A DNA stretch of 64,000 nucleotides from Chara braunii (lineage: Eukaryota; Streptophyta; Charophyceae; Charales; Characeae), in the NCBI GenBank assembly GCA_003427395.1, contig BFEA01000506.1:815564-879563 (forward strand), written 5' to 3'. The notes beneath the pieces were generated by a model that saw only the letters and a list, made by a program, of their open reading frames with translations, was not told where the DNA came from and did no database searches. Shown piece after piece: positions 21,301 through 33,188 of this stretch. The number at the start of each line of letters is the position of its first letter. The stretch's first letter is position 1. A program made the position numbers and the translations under genes.

Positions 21301-22372
21301 ACCGATCACTCAATCAATCGGATGCGCACACATCAATCAACCGAATGCACGACTCGCCGACTACAGACCGATTCTACAGTGCGCATTCATGATTGCCCCT
21401 TTTAGAATGATGACATTGCTTAGTGACACACAATGCCATCATGCTACACGCCGCAATCGCGAATGCGTGCTGCAGAATGCCGCATACGTAGACAGCATCC
21501 GACGATGAATAATGCAAGAACGCAATAATGGCGCAAACATTATTCAATGAAGAACAATGTTCACACCATCATTGCGTCCAGACATTGTTCGTTGCCGGAT
21601 GTTTTATCTGGGCGGAACCTCGTTCGCTATCGACAACATTGTTCGATATTGAAAAATGTCGCTGCGCGCAGTAATTGTGTAATGGCATGGTGTCGCATGA
21701 TCATGAGAACGTGCACATGTCAACCAGTGCGCTTTCAAGGGAACTGTCGAAGGGCGGACGTGTTTGTGTGCGACAGAGTGGCACGACTCGCTAGCGACAC
21801 TATGATGGTCAAGCTTACTACTTCTATGAAATCGTCCGAACAGTAATGGACTGTCGGAGGACGTCTGCAAGAGACGTGTCCACACTTAATTATTGTAGTC
21901 CGTTGTGATCTGTACTTCACCATCCGACGATCGGCAGTATCCCAATCACACCCTCCAGGCGTGTCAGTTTTACCAAGGCTCCAAAGATGAAGTCCGGATT
22001 CCGGCGAACTAAAGCAAAATCGCACTCAACGACATGTGCTGAGATTCCACCCACTTCACCCTAGGCACATGTCCCATGACCTGCTAAGTCTCGTCTGATG
22101 GCATCCGTGATTCACCTCTTCGGGTCCGAAAATGAGGTCTTTTGATGACCTAATTGTTGTAGTTCGCCGGGATCCGAACTTCATCATCGATGGTGGGCAG
22201 TATCTCAACCAGGCCCTCCTGGCCTTCTGATTTGGCTGAGGCCTCTACAATGAAGTTCGGATCTCGGCGAACTACAACAATTGGCATTCCGGTGAGTTAG
22301 GGCGGGTTTCTAGGGGGCGCCGACCAGAAGGCGCAGGCGAGTCCAGTCTCACAATTTTCGAACGCCAACTTT

Positions 22373-22740
22373 GGCGATTTTTACCGCTCAAAGTATTTGG
22401 AAACAACATCTGAAAATTTGAGATTCTGTAGGTCAGGTCGTGATCTTTTCAGGAAAAATATCACAAAAATAAAATAAAATCATTCAGGCCATGAAATAAA
22501 TGTCGGGCCAATTTATCACTTTTCCCATTTTTGCCAGTCGACAGCTTGTGGGCCAACGGGAAAAGTACCCCATTTTCAGCAATTTTTCACGCTCAGAACA
22601 ACTCATAAAAAATTCTGCAAATTTTAGGGTATGTAGATTTGGTCGTGATCTTTCCAGGAAAAATATTTGAAAAAACGCTTAAAAAATCATTTCAACCGCG
22701 AAACGGCCTGTAGCAACAATTCATCCCATTCTCCATTTTC
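22373..22740. repeat. Tandem dimer, about 200-bp unit
   Basis: The unit runs from TTTTTACCGCTCA-like sequence through GGTCGTGATCTTTTCAGGAA and ATCATTCAGGCC to a conserved end. It is repeated from about 22580 with TTTTTCACGCTCA, GGTCGTGATCTTTCCAGGAA and ATCATTTCAACC. Ambiguous bases (N) follow at 22814-22887. Confidence 0.75.
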
Positions 22741-23379
22741 GTCACTCTGCTGGTTCTCCACTTTGTGTTACCGGTAGCCCTCATGGACCTATGCTACCGG
22801 TTCCCCCAATTTTNGACATCGGGTAGANTGGTGGTTTAAAGAGAATGGCACTCAAGGACACTTGNAGAGCGTCNAGTGTCGTGCACNCACTACACCCCAT
22901 GCACAAGTGTCGCAGACTGGTCAGTGTATTCAAAATTCGTTATTTGGGGTTCGAAATTAGGGTCTCTATTGCGCGACCGAATTGTTGTGGTCCACTAGGA
23001 TGCGCGCTTATCTCAAGCAGTCCCTCAAGGCTTTCGAGTTCAGCTGACGCTTCGAAGACAAAGTTCGGATCCCGGCGGACTTGAACACAATGCCACTCAC
23101 AGACACGTGCAGAGCGTCCGCACGCTTAACCCCTGCTACAGTCCCGCGACCTAGTTGGCGTACTCGCACGACGAGTAGAATTTGTCATTCGGGGTCCCGA
23201 AACAACGAATCCGGAACGAGACCTAATGGTGTAGTTCGCCGGGATCCGAACTTCACCACCGACGAACTTACGGCCTCAACCTCCACCGGATCCGTTGGTG
23301 TACCCGCCTAGAAATCGATGCTGTCAACAATTGGCAAGATTCGCTCTTCTTGTTCTGCGCGCCGGCTACGTTGACTAAA

Positions 23380-25010
23380 ATGATAAAAAAAATGAAATTT
23401 TCTAATGCACCCTTCATTACCCCTTGCATACCCCAATTCGTTTTACCGTTTTTGTGATCTCATGCTCATCCGATGTCAAAAGCTCCTTTGCGTTTGGCAT
23501 GGTACACTTCTACGGTGCCTCGGCGTTGTTGTTGGGTGAACCGCTGCTCTGGCAACTTCGGATCTCAGCGGACTTTGGGGATCACACTCTCTCACAACTG
23601 TCGTTGTACCTGCCTCCATATATCCGCCTTCCTCTTTCTGCATTTTGTCTGCAGAAGTTAACATTCCCAAAACCTTATTGCCAAACCGCGTCGGGGGTTT
23701 TGGGGGGGTTGGTGAGGGGTCCAAGAGGCGTGTTTGTTTATTTCCTTGCAGTTATAAAAGTTCGAGTTCGACAGTCAATCGATACAGTCGAGGGAATCTC
23801 GACTCTGACAAGTGGGGACCCGGTGAACTTACAGCCCCAATCTCCGCCAGATCCGTCGCTGTGCCCGCCTACAAATCTGTGTCATCCACATTAGGCAATT
23901 AATTTTTTTGTTCCCTCAATCGGCTTCGTTGACTGTGAATGATGGAAAAAACAAGATTTGATAATGGTCCCCTCGTCACCCCCCTTGAAACCCCGATTTT
24001 GTTTTTCATTATTGCGAGCTCATGCTCTTCCTCTGTCATCTCCTGCGTTCATGAATCACAGAAACTCTTTTGCGTTTGGTATGGTGCACTTCTACAGTGC
24101 CTCGTCAATGCTGTTCGGGGAACCCCTGTTCTTGCAACTTCGGATCCCAGTGGACTTAGGGGATCGCACTCTGTCACAGCCTTCTATGCACATGTCTGCA
24201 CATCTGCGCCTTCCTCTTTCCACATTCCGTCTGCAGAAGTGAACATTGCCAGCAGACGAGAAAACCTTATTGCCAAACCACGTCGGGGTTTTAGCGGGGG
24301 TTGGTGAGGGATCCAAGAGGGATGTTTTGTTCATTTCGACATGTCCTTGCAGTGATAAAATTGAAGTACCACAGTCAATCAATGTAGCCACGGGAATCAC
24401 GTTTCTGACGAGTGGGGACCCGATGAACTTACGGCCTCAACTACATCTCGATTCGTCAGTGTGCCCGCTTACAAATCCGAGCCGTCCACATTAGGCAACA
24501 TTAGTTCTCCTTCGTTTGCGCACCGACTTCGTTGATTATGAATGATGGGAAAAACTAAATGTGCTAATATACTTTTTGTCACCCCCCTTAAAAGCACATT
24601 TCGTTTTATCATTATTGCTGACTCATGCTCTTCCAATGTCAACTCCTACATTCATGAGACACAAAAGCTCCTCCGCGTTTGGCATGACGCCCTTTTACAG
24701 TGCGTCGTCGTTGCTGTTTGGGGACCCCATATTCTGGCAACTTCGGATGTCGGCGGACTTTGGGGATCGCGCTCTTTCACAGCCTTCTATGCACCTGCCA
24801 GCAAATCTGCGTCTTTCTCTTTCCGCATTTTATCTGCAAAAGTTAACATTCCCAGCAGACGAGAAAACCTTATTGCCTGACCGCGTCGGACGTTTAGGGG
24901 GGTTGGTGAGGGGTCCAAGAGGCATGTTTCGTTTATTTCGAACATGGCCTAGCAGTGATGAACGTCCGAGTTAGAGACTATCAATGCAGTCGCGACAATC
25001 TTGACTACGA
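23380..25010. repeat. Tandem array, about 600-bp unit, three good copies plus decayed ones
   Basis: The anchor GGTGAGGGGTCCAAGAG occurs at 23711, 24303 and 24904, and in weaker form at 25550, 25700 and 27150. Each good unit also holds CTCATGCTCTTCC, GCGTTTGG, a quasi-palindrome copy (23554, 24136, 24739), TTTCTGCATTTTGTCTGCAG-like DNA and AACCTTATTGCC. The moderate-length open frames in the units are not conserved in frame, so I do not call a gene. Confidence 0.85.
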
Positions 25011-25924
25011 GCGTCAAGCTCCGTCAGATCATCGCTTCAAACCGCTTGCAAACTTGCGTCATCCACTGTTCACAAACATTTCCACTTGCGTTATGCACGC
25101 CTGCATTTCCAAGAATGATAAATAGATTAAAAAAAATGGACAGGCTTGTTGGACTGCACAAAAACAGCCCATACCCGACACTGTGGTGCGCTAGTGGGCC
25201 ACCAATGTCGACTACTGTAGTGGACGGAGTCGTTGTCGATAGAGCCGACGTAAAAAAAGGTTTAAATGATATTCCCACAGTAAAATAAGTGCAGTCGAGG
25301 AAATCCTATTTCTGGCACGTCGGATCCTGACGCGCTTTCAGGATCACTCACTGTCGAATTGTTCATCGCATCTCTGACAAGTATAGATCCCGAAACACTT
25401 TTATGATCGCACTATGTCAGATCATTAGTTGCACCCACCTGCAGATCCACATCTTCCCCTTTTGGCATTTGGACTGCAGAAATGAACACTCGCAATACAT
25501 GAGCTCGTCTTGTTGAAAAACCATATGCATTGGGGGGTTTATGGGGGTTGGTGAGGAGTCCAAGAACCATGTTCTTTTTAATTCTCCCATGCGTAGTCTT
25601 GTAGTGTAAAGGTGCAAGTCCTACAGTCCAATCGCTGCAGTCGCGGAAAACCATTTCTCACGAAATTTCGAAAAACCGCATCGGGGGTTTATAAGAGTTG
25701 TAGAGGGTTCCAAGAGTTATGTTCTTTCAAGTTATACCAGGCATAGTCTTGAAGTGAAAAAAATGTAAGTCCGATTATCCAATCACTGCAGCCGTGGGTA
25801 CCCGATCTCTCACGAATCCGGTCTCCAGAGAACATTGAGGGTCTGCCGCCGTCACATCTTCGGTTTGAACGTTCACGCTGACCGCTTCTGGAGCCGCATT
25901 CGCACTTGCACTGATGACGGGAGT

Positions 25925-26243
25925 ATGACAAGAAAGACATGAAAGGGAACAGAGAGCAAGCAAACATTCTTTAAAACACACATCCAAGATGTCTTAACGA
26001 CAGGATAGATATAAAAAAAAAGCAGAGCAACTTGCCGATTTCATAACATACAAGGGAGGTATTAACAAGCAAAAAGACGATACAATGACAGAGACTATTA
26101 ACAAACAAACACAATAGAATGACAGAGACAGCGAGAGGAGAAGCCTTCCAGCGAAGAAGGCGCTACGGAAAACAGTGATGACGAAGTATGACAAGAAAGA
26201 GACGAAACGGAACAGAGAGCAAGCGAACATTTTTTGAAACACT
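25925..26243. repeat. 57-bp direct repeat, 263 bp apart
   Basis: TATGACAAGAAAGACATGAA followed by GGGAACAGAGAGCAAGC and an AAACATTCTTTAAAACAC-like end lies at 25925-25981. A close copy lies at 26188-26243. Confidence 0.8.
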
Positions 26244-26330
26244 ATCAAAACGACTGCGAGCCTGCAAAACGATTCAGTCAGTCCGACCATAGCCGTGAGC
26301 AAATAAAAACGAAAACAACAAGGAAAAAAG

Positions 26331-26336
26331 AAAAAN

Positions 26337-26369
<33 letters not shown>
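26331..26369. repeat. Poly-A tract with one ambiguous base
   Basis: A-rich from about 26320, an N at 26336 and an uninterrupted A run to 26369. It could be the tail of a retrotransposed sequence, but no body is recognisable upstream. Confidence 0.8.
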
Positions 26370-26371
<2 letters not shown>

Positions 26372-26639
26372 TGCTCTCGGAATGAATCTCTTCCCACTCG
26401 ATCAGCGCAATGACATGAACTTCCGCAGGTCAATCAACGCCATGGGGGCCAAAAAAAAGCCATGACCGACCCTGATGCCAACGTACTACTCAACCTAAGC
26501 AGAGCACCCGCCATTTACCATCACGATAGCAAAGAAAAGATAAACAGCTATGTCCTCCTGAAGGTCAAGGAGCTAGCGGCTGCCAACAATATACGATGAC
26601 GAACGTCTATGTGAAAATGAGGAGCTAGAGTGTCCCGAT

Positions 26640-26695
26640 AAGTATCTCTCTGGGTACAAAAATAATAATAATAATAATAATAAGTATCTCTCTGG
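26640..26695 (+). mobile_element. Minimal retro-insertion: (AAT)n tail flanked by a 16-bp duplication
   Basis: ATAAGTATCTCTCTGG ends at 26653 and occurs again ending at 26695. Between them is only GTACAAAA plus (ATA)n. This is the footprint of a severely 5'-truncated LINE or SINE copy with an AAT-type tail and a target-site duplication. The tail type is the same as behind the U2 copies at 7.6 and 7.9 kb. Confidence 0.6.
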
Positions 26696-28220
26696 AAAAT
26701 GGAGCTAGCGGCCACCGTGCTGGCAACTCTAACTTCTGCACTCGAACTGCGGAATGCAGTAGGCTATAGGCGTGGATTTGCAGGCGGGTGCAATGAAGGA
26801 TCTGACATAGCATGATCCTCAAAGTGCGTCGGGATCCAAACTTGTCAGAGATCGGATTCCTGCGACTGCATAGATTTTACTTGTGGGAGGTCATCTAAAC
26901 CTTTTTTGTGTCGATTCCCGCAAAAACTATTTCGTCCGCCATGGTAGTCGACAATGGCAGCCCATAAGTTTCGCGCACCGTCGAACCGGACTGGTGAGAA
27001 AAGAGGTTGTTGCGGGATCAAAGAGGCCTGTTTATTTTCTTTCCGTCTATTTGACATTGACGAAAAAGCGAGTGTTGCGCGCACAGTGCAAGTGAACAAT
27101 GCAGGGGGGGTTAAGGGGGGTTGTTGTCGCATCGGGTTTTAGGGGGGTTGATATGGGGTCCAAGAGGCATCTTCTTTATATTCCTGCCGCACATAGTCTT
27201 GCAGTAACAGAAGTTCAATTTTGAAGGGATCCGGACTTCCAAGAAGGAGAACTCACCCAACAATCCCGTAGCTGCGCCGTTATGGGATTCCCTATTCTCG
27301 CAAGTTCGGATCCAGTCGAATTTGAAAATTTTCATTGTACGCAAGAAAGGTCAACCGTCGGACACACTAGTGCAAGCACTCACTCACTACCAAAGTCGTC
27401 GCGCCTTTGGGTTTCTACCCTGCCTGTCCATAAATATCTAGTGAAATATTCCCTGTGTAGACCTCTATATGTGTCGGATAGTATGAACCAGGCTATGGAA
27501 ACCGAACATGTCTTACAGTTGCATTCCCATCTAGAAGTCCTGCAGTTAACCCCGACAAGCTCTTCCGACAGTTCGCCTTTCCAAGAGTTCCGCACTGCAT
27601 TCCCCGGAAAATGAAGTCTCGCTTCTCGTGAGAGCTTTTGGGGTTATGTATGGCATGTTGGAACCAGAAGCGAACTTTGGTAGACGCTCTAGTGCTTGTT
27701 TCTCACAACAAGCTTAGAACCAATGGTCGTAGTATGGGCACTCCTCGCATCCTCTACGAGTCTACAAGAACGGACAGTCCGATTAAGTGATTGCCAGTAA
27801 AATTGATGAGGGTGACAAGTGGCGTGAGGTAGAGCAAGTAACATGCTTTGTGCGTGATGCCATTGGTAAGTCATTTGTTGATGTTGGTACGTTTGTAAGG
27901 ATGAAATATATTTCCATGTTCTCGAACGTGGCGACAAAGGGAGAGCCAAAAACCCTTCCTTTCGGGTTATCAATGAATGCCTTGTACGGGTTTGGTTCTC
28001 ATGGGATGTGAGGGACGCTCTTAGATGCTTTTGCAAATGATAACGTTTTTCAAAAGTTTAGATCATGACTGCTCATAGCACTAGACCTACTTAAATCTTG
28101 AGTTTACAAACTTTTCGCTAGTATGCATTCAATTTTGTGTTTTCAAATGAAGTTCATACTACACTTTCTCATGATTTACACAATTTGAACCTCTTCGTGA
28201 GATTGTCTGAATTTTGTACG

Positions 28221-29430
28221 TAAGTTTTGATATCAGACCGGACAATGGCAATTCAAGCATTCAAGTTGGGGGTCTGTTCTTTTATCTTTTATTAATTTTT
28301 TGAATTCGATAAGTTAAATTGTCACCTGCAGCTCGGAGGGTGGGAAAACACAACTAACTCCCGACCCTTATCTAGGATAGGTATTGAAGTTTTTGAATTT
28401 ATTGTACGAGCTCAAGATGAGTCCCTCTCATGGCAACATGAGAATTCAATCGCTTCGCTATATGTTGGAAACGGCTTAGAGTTGGAAGTTCTAAGTTCAT
28501 TGGTGAATCTGCAGGCTCGTCATAGTTTTATCAGAGAAAAGCCTCAGAGAATAAAAGCGAAGCAACTTTTTTTTTGCCGCCTCTTAGGGCTGCGCAAACA
28601 GCATGGCAAGTGCCTTAGTGTAAGTGGGCATACCAAATACAATATTAAATTGTCTTCATGCTTACGATGTTTATCGAAGTGCAACGAAATCCGTACTCAA
28701 ACCATCTCGTTCACAATGTGCTTGCCTTGACTCTTCAATTGAGTTTCAATTTATGTCTGTCACAATGTCATATAAAATACATTCGACTCAATGATCATAA
28801 AAAATTGATCGATCTGCGATGAAATCTAGAGTTGAACTTCAACACTCTCGTTCAGTGTCTCATTGCGTTAATTGTTCGCTTGAGTTTCAATTTATGACAA
28901 CGTTATGTCAGTTACGTCTTTTGAGTTACAAAATTATCAAAGTGCGATGAAATCCATACTGAAACCATCATGTGATTGCCTCAATTTATTCAGTTACACA
29001 ATTAAAACCTCTTAATGTGATTGCCTCAACTCTGTACTTAAGTTTTGATGTCGGACTGGACAATGGCAATTCAAGCATTCAAGTTGGGGTTCATTTATTT
29101 TATCTTTGATTATTTTTTTCAATCGAATAAGTTAAATATTAAATTGTCTTCATGATTTGGATGTTTATCGAAGTGCAAAGGAATTCGCACTTAGACCATC
29201 CCGTTCAATGTGTGATTGCTCGATTGAGTTCCACTTTACACATGCCACAATGTCATATAAAATAAGCCCGACTCAATGCTCATACAAAATTGATCGAAGT
29301 GCGATGAAATACGGCGTTCAACCTTCTTATTCAGTGTCTCATTGCATTGACTGTTCACTTGAGTTTCAATTTATGACAATATCATGTCAGTTACGACTTT
29401 TAAGTTACAAAATTTATCCAAGGTGACGGA
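28221..29430. repeat. Large direct duplication, AT-rich; copy 1 interrupted
   Basis: Copy 2 (about 29040-29430) runs GATGTCGGACTGGACAATGG ... GATTTGGATGTTTATCGAAG ... TTTCAATTTATGACAA. Copy 1 has the same order, but 28322-28640 is an extra segment not in copy 2. Within each copy, GAGTTTCAATTTATG-type sub-units of about 130 bp recur. No gene is supported in 27.6-29.7 kb. Confidence 0.75.
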
Positions 29431-29733
29431 TTCTCGTTCAGTGTGTGATTGTCTTGAATCTTCACTTCAGTTCCGATTTATGACTTGTCAATTGCGTATT
29501 TGGGTTCACTACTCATATCCTAAGTTTCATTCACCTTTAAAATATAGTGATTTCAACCTGAAATTAATAGCAAGTGAGTACCAATTTAAAATATAATGTC
29601 CTGTTTTAACGAATAACATGTTGAGTCTGAACCAGGCCTGAAGTTCTTCGAAAGATGGTGTGGACTTGTCCTCGATGCGGGATTTTATAGCATGAAGCTC
29701 TGAAGTTGATTTGTAATAAAGTTCGCTTGAAGC

Positions 29734-30060
29734 CTAACTTTCTTCCTCCTTCTTTGGTAGTTGCTTCATGAAAGCTCCAGTTGTGGCCTTTGCTTCTTGC
29801 TGTTGTTGGAGGAACTGGGCCTTGAGCTGCTCGAATTGCTCCATGGAAAATGTTTGAGAGGACGAGGGTGGAGGAGTGGAAAGGGGTTGGGTAAAGAGGA
29901 GTTGAATGCGGGAGGATGAGGGACTACAGTCTACATGAGGATGGTGAGAGGTTGAGGGGAAGGGCTGGGAATAGGGGGTTGAATTGATGGATTGGCTGTG
30001 GGAGGTTGAGGAGTGAAGACGGATAAGAGTGGAGGAGTAGGGAAACTGAGCGGGGGAGGA
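29734..30060 (-). CDS. Ser/Pro-rich frame ending in a Gln-rich helix, gag-like
   Basis: A minus-strand frame is open from the assembly gap to a TAG at 29734-29736. It is Ser/Pro/Thr/His-rich and ends with SMEQFEQLKAQFLQQQQEA and FMKQLPKKEEES. The end reads like genuine protein with a short coiled coil. It could be the C-terminus of a transposon ORF1 or the disordered part of a host protein. An internal ATG is at 29842-29844. The upstream part is lost in the gap. Confidence 0.35.
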   Translation of the reverse strand, partial: SSPAQFPYSSTLIRLHSSTSHSQSINSTPYSQPFPSTSHHPHVDCSPSSSRIQLLFTQPLSTPPPSSSQTFSMEQFEQLKAQFLQQQQEAKATTGAFMKQLPKKEEES

Positions 30061-30082
30061 GATGTTTAAAACCGTGAAGAGT

Positions 30083-30364
30083 GGGGGGGGGGGGGGGGGG
30101 GGGGGNNNNNNNNNNNNNNNNNNNNNNNNNNNNNNNNNNNNNNNNNNNNNNNNNNNNNNNNNNNNNNNNNNNNNNNNNNNNNNNNNNNNNNNNNNNNNNN
30201 NNNNNNNNNNNNNNNNNNNNNNNNNNNNNNNNNNNNNNNNNNNNNNNNNNNNNNNNNNNNNNNNNNNNNNNNNNNNNNNNNNNNNNNNNNNNNNNNNNNN
30301 NNNNNNNNNNNNNNNNNNNNNNNNNNNNNNNNNNNNNNNNNNNNNNNNNNNNNNNNNNNNNNNN

Positions 30365-30396
<32 letters not shown>
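30083..30396. other. Assembly gap (259 N) flanked by G and T runs
   Basis: G run 30083-30105, N 30106-30364, T run 30365-30396. The homopolymer edges suggest the gap arose because reads could not cross mononucleotide tracts. Protein frames reported across it are meaningless. Confidence 0.98.
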
Positions 30397-30400
<4 letters not shown>

Positions 30401-32239
30401 AGGCTAAAGAGAAATTGTGAGTGAAGAATGGTTGTTGATCAGAAAATGAAAGTGATGGTATTGATTGGTATAGAACGTTTGTCGGAGTTTTGCTTTTGAG
30501 GTCCTCACTTTTTTTTTTTTTTTTTTTTTTTTTTAATAATTTAATGATGAGTAGAGAAGAAGGGATAAGACTGAATGACGAATAGGGTGTGGATCCATAA
30601 GTGTTCTATTTAGTAGGTGATTTTTTAAGAGATTTGGTAATAGAGCTTTCTTGAGAGCGATGAGTGAATTGAGTTATGGAAGGTCAGCAGTTGATGTAAT
30701 GATGAGAAGGGAATTTCCTGATTATACACATTCATACACTTCTCTCTTTCAAATATCTTGACCACCCTCAATGAGTCCGTACATTTCTTGCAAAATTCCC
30801 TCCCCCCCCTTTTTTATTTTTATTTTTTTAAGACGCTGTAGTGATCTACCTGTTTTTTTTTTTTTTTTTTTTTTTTTTTTGCAAGTGGCAGTTTATCATG
30901 TTATTGAGTTGGTAGTGATATTCAGTTTGACAAGCTGAAGATTGTGGTGATGGCAGTTGAGATAGGTTATTAGTAAGCAACTGCAGAAGAGGAGCGCAAA
31001 ATATAAAGTGACAATAGGGCTGACTGATGGATAAGAAGATGCAGAGTGCAGATAATAGTTTGTGGTGCATGGGAAAGGCAGCAGTCTGGCGGTGGTAATA
31101 TAGAGGAGGTTTCTTCATGATCATACATATTATGTATATCTCCTCTTTTTTTTTTTCTTTTTTTTTTTTACATTTGAGGAGGGCTAGGCTTCCTCTGATC
31201 GGGCATCATTTTGGCTCCAATCCAGTTGATTTCCAAAGAGTGAGTGCAAGATGAACATAGAGACACAAAGGAGTTAGGGGAGGCGAACAGAGTAGAAGGG
31301 GTGGTTTACGTACTCAGATTCTGGGTCTATCGGTCAGTGGTGGAGGTTGTATGGACAGGGAAGGGTGCAAGTTGCAGTGTTTGAATGAAAGGATGAGAAA
31401 GTGTTTCTGGGAGAGACATGAAATAAGAAAAGTTAGGTAAGTTTGGTAGTTGCAGACGGAGGGACTTTCCCAGTCTTTTCTCTCGCTTCGATTCATAGAG
31501 CATCTAACTCTCCCCCCTTTTTTTTTTTTTTTCTTTGACATAATAACGGGGGGGGGAGAAGAAACGTGTCATATTGCTCGAAAAAATGCTTGAGGAGCCC
31601 TTGAGGGGTCCAAGCTATCAGTGCGATGGGGCGATGATAGTAATGCAGCTTGCTTTAATCCTCCCCTTCTTTCGTGTTCCCTTCCCTACCTCTTTCCTCC
31701 TCCGCCTGCCTTCATCCTTCGCCCCCCCCCTTTTCTTTTTTTTTTATTATTTTTTTATAAACTTTCAAGAAAAGGTAGGATCTTAGGGAAGATGAGTGCG
31801 AGGAAGAAGAAGGGGCACGAGGAAAAATGTGATTGATAATAAAATCTCGTGCAGGGAAAAATTGTTGGCAAGGAGAGGGTTACGAGAAACCAGGTAGATG
31901 ACATTATGTATCAAACAGAAAGCGACTAGTAGAAGAACTGAGAAAACCATTACGATGAAGGAGTCGGTCATTGTATCCGGCGTTTTCTGCATATGGAAAT
32001 ACGACAGATTGTTAGAGCACCGAGCACTTATCCGAATTTTTTCTCTTCTCTCGTCGCCCCCCCCTTCTCCTTTTCCTCTTTTTAAAAAAAATAAAAATAA
32101 AAGATGTATAGTTACTTCATTTGTGGTCGACTGCTCAGATCACCTTTAGGAAAAATAAAGGAAGTCCTTTTTTTTTTTTTGTGGTAGGAAGAATCCAATC
32201 ATTATTAAGTTTGTGAGTAGGTTAGACGATTCGTTCATT

Positions 32240-32650
32240 TAGTTTAGTCATACCATTATGACAGGCGCCCTTCAGGCGTGCCGTCGACTTGTTCATAATC
32301 AATGAATGGTAGGTTGATGATCTGATAAGGGAGAAATGAGACGGATAAGGTCATCCTGAAGGCATTCATCGATTCGTAGACAATTTCATCCTACAGGGTT
32401 TATAAAGCAGAGTCATCGGAAGGAGTTCTAATTCAGGACTGCTTTTTTTTTTTTTTTTTTTTCACAATTAGGAGTAACCTTGAGGGGGGCCATATTTGAT
32501 TGTCAGACTCCCTACAGGCGTGCCAACGACTATTCTTACGTAGTGTATAATAAAGGTAGATGGTAAGGTAAGGAGAATAATGAGGTAGATAAGCCGGTAT
32601 TGCAGATTCGGAGTCATCTGAGGGAGACGTTTCACCAAACCCTAGACAAT
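32240..32650. repeat. Tandem dimer, about 240-bp unit
   Basis: Units share CAGGCGTGCC, a GGTAGGTTGATGATC / GGTAGATGGTAAGG segment, GAGTCATC and a TAGACAATT...CCTA...GG end. Separated by a poly-T tract at about 32440-32461. Confidence 0.65.
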
Positions 32651-32939
32651 TACTTCCTAAAGGGCGTAAAGTAAAAGCGAAAAGAGAAGAAGATAAGCTT
32701 CGATGAGCTTATCTTCTCCCCCGTTCGTTCTTTTGAATAATAGGCAGAAAGGTAAACTGGGATTGTTTTTTTCTTTTTTTCTTTTTTTGCAACAGCGAAT
32801 GAAAATTTAAGCAAATTGTCACACTGTAAATCGGAGCGCAAAGGCGGAACAGAACAGGAAAAGGAAAGAAGTAAGGAGAAAAAGCCCCTTCCATTTGTCA
32901 CCTCATTCGTACGAGGCAAGTCACATGGATGATAGGTTG

Positions 32940-33141
32940 AGCGCTAGCCGCCCCCATCCCAGTGTGTCACAAAGGCCCACTTGTATGCAGGCAAGAGGTA
33001 AAGAAAGGGAAGGGAGAACCAAATGACACATCCCACAAAAGGCAAATGACACATCTCACAGGTAATCCGATTGCCACAAAGCAAAATATCATATGCATTA
33101 CATGCATCCTCTCGCTCCCCCCCCCCCCCCTTTTTTTTTTT

Positions 33142-33188
<47 letters not shown>

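Larger units (their letters stand above)
13690..27320. repeat. Dispersed 24-bp quasi-palindrome (GAAGTTCGG...CGGACTTC), about 30 copies
   Basis: The core is GAAGTTCGG, then ATNCC, then GGCGGACTTC; the two ends are reverse complements (GAAGTYCG / CGRACTTC). Clear copies: 14894-14917, 16928-16951, 17182-17205, 17261-17283, 17804-17828, 17909-17932, 17963-17986, 22252-22275, 23060-23083, 23554-23575, 24739-24760. Opposite orientation: 16748-16770, 17470-17492, 22160-22182, 23233-23254. Many plus copies are preceded by GGGCAATCTGTGAAG or a close variant. Single copies also lie in otherwise unique DNA. Confidence 0.85.

Noticed and set aside
20782-21508. Long Ser/Leu-rich frames at 20.8-21.5 kb
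   Set aside because: CT microsatellite translations.
30062-30424. Gly- and Phe-flanked frame across the N block
   Set aside because: It crosses an assembly gap; the residues are unknown.
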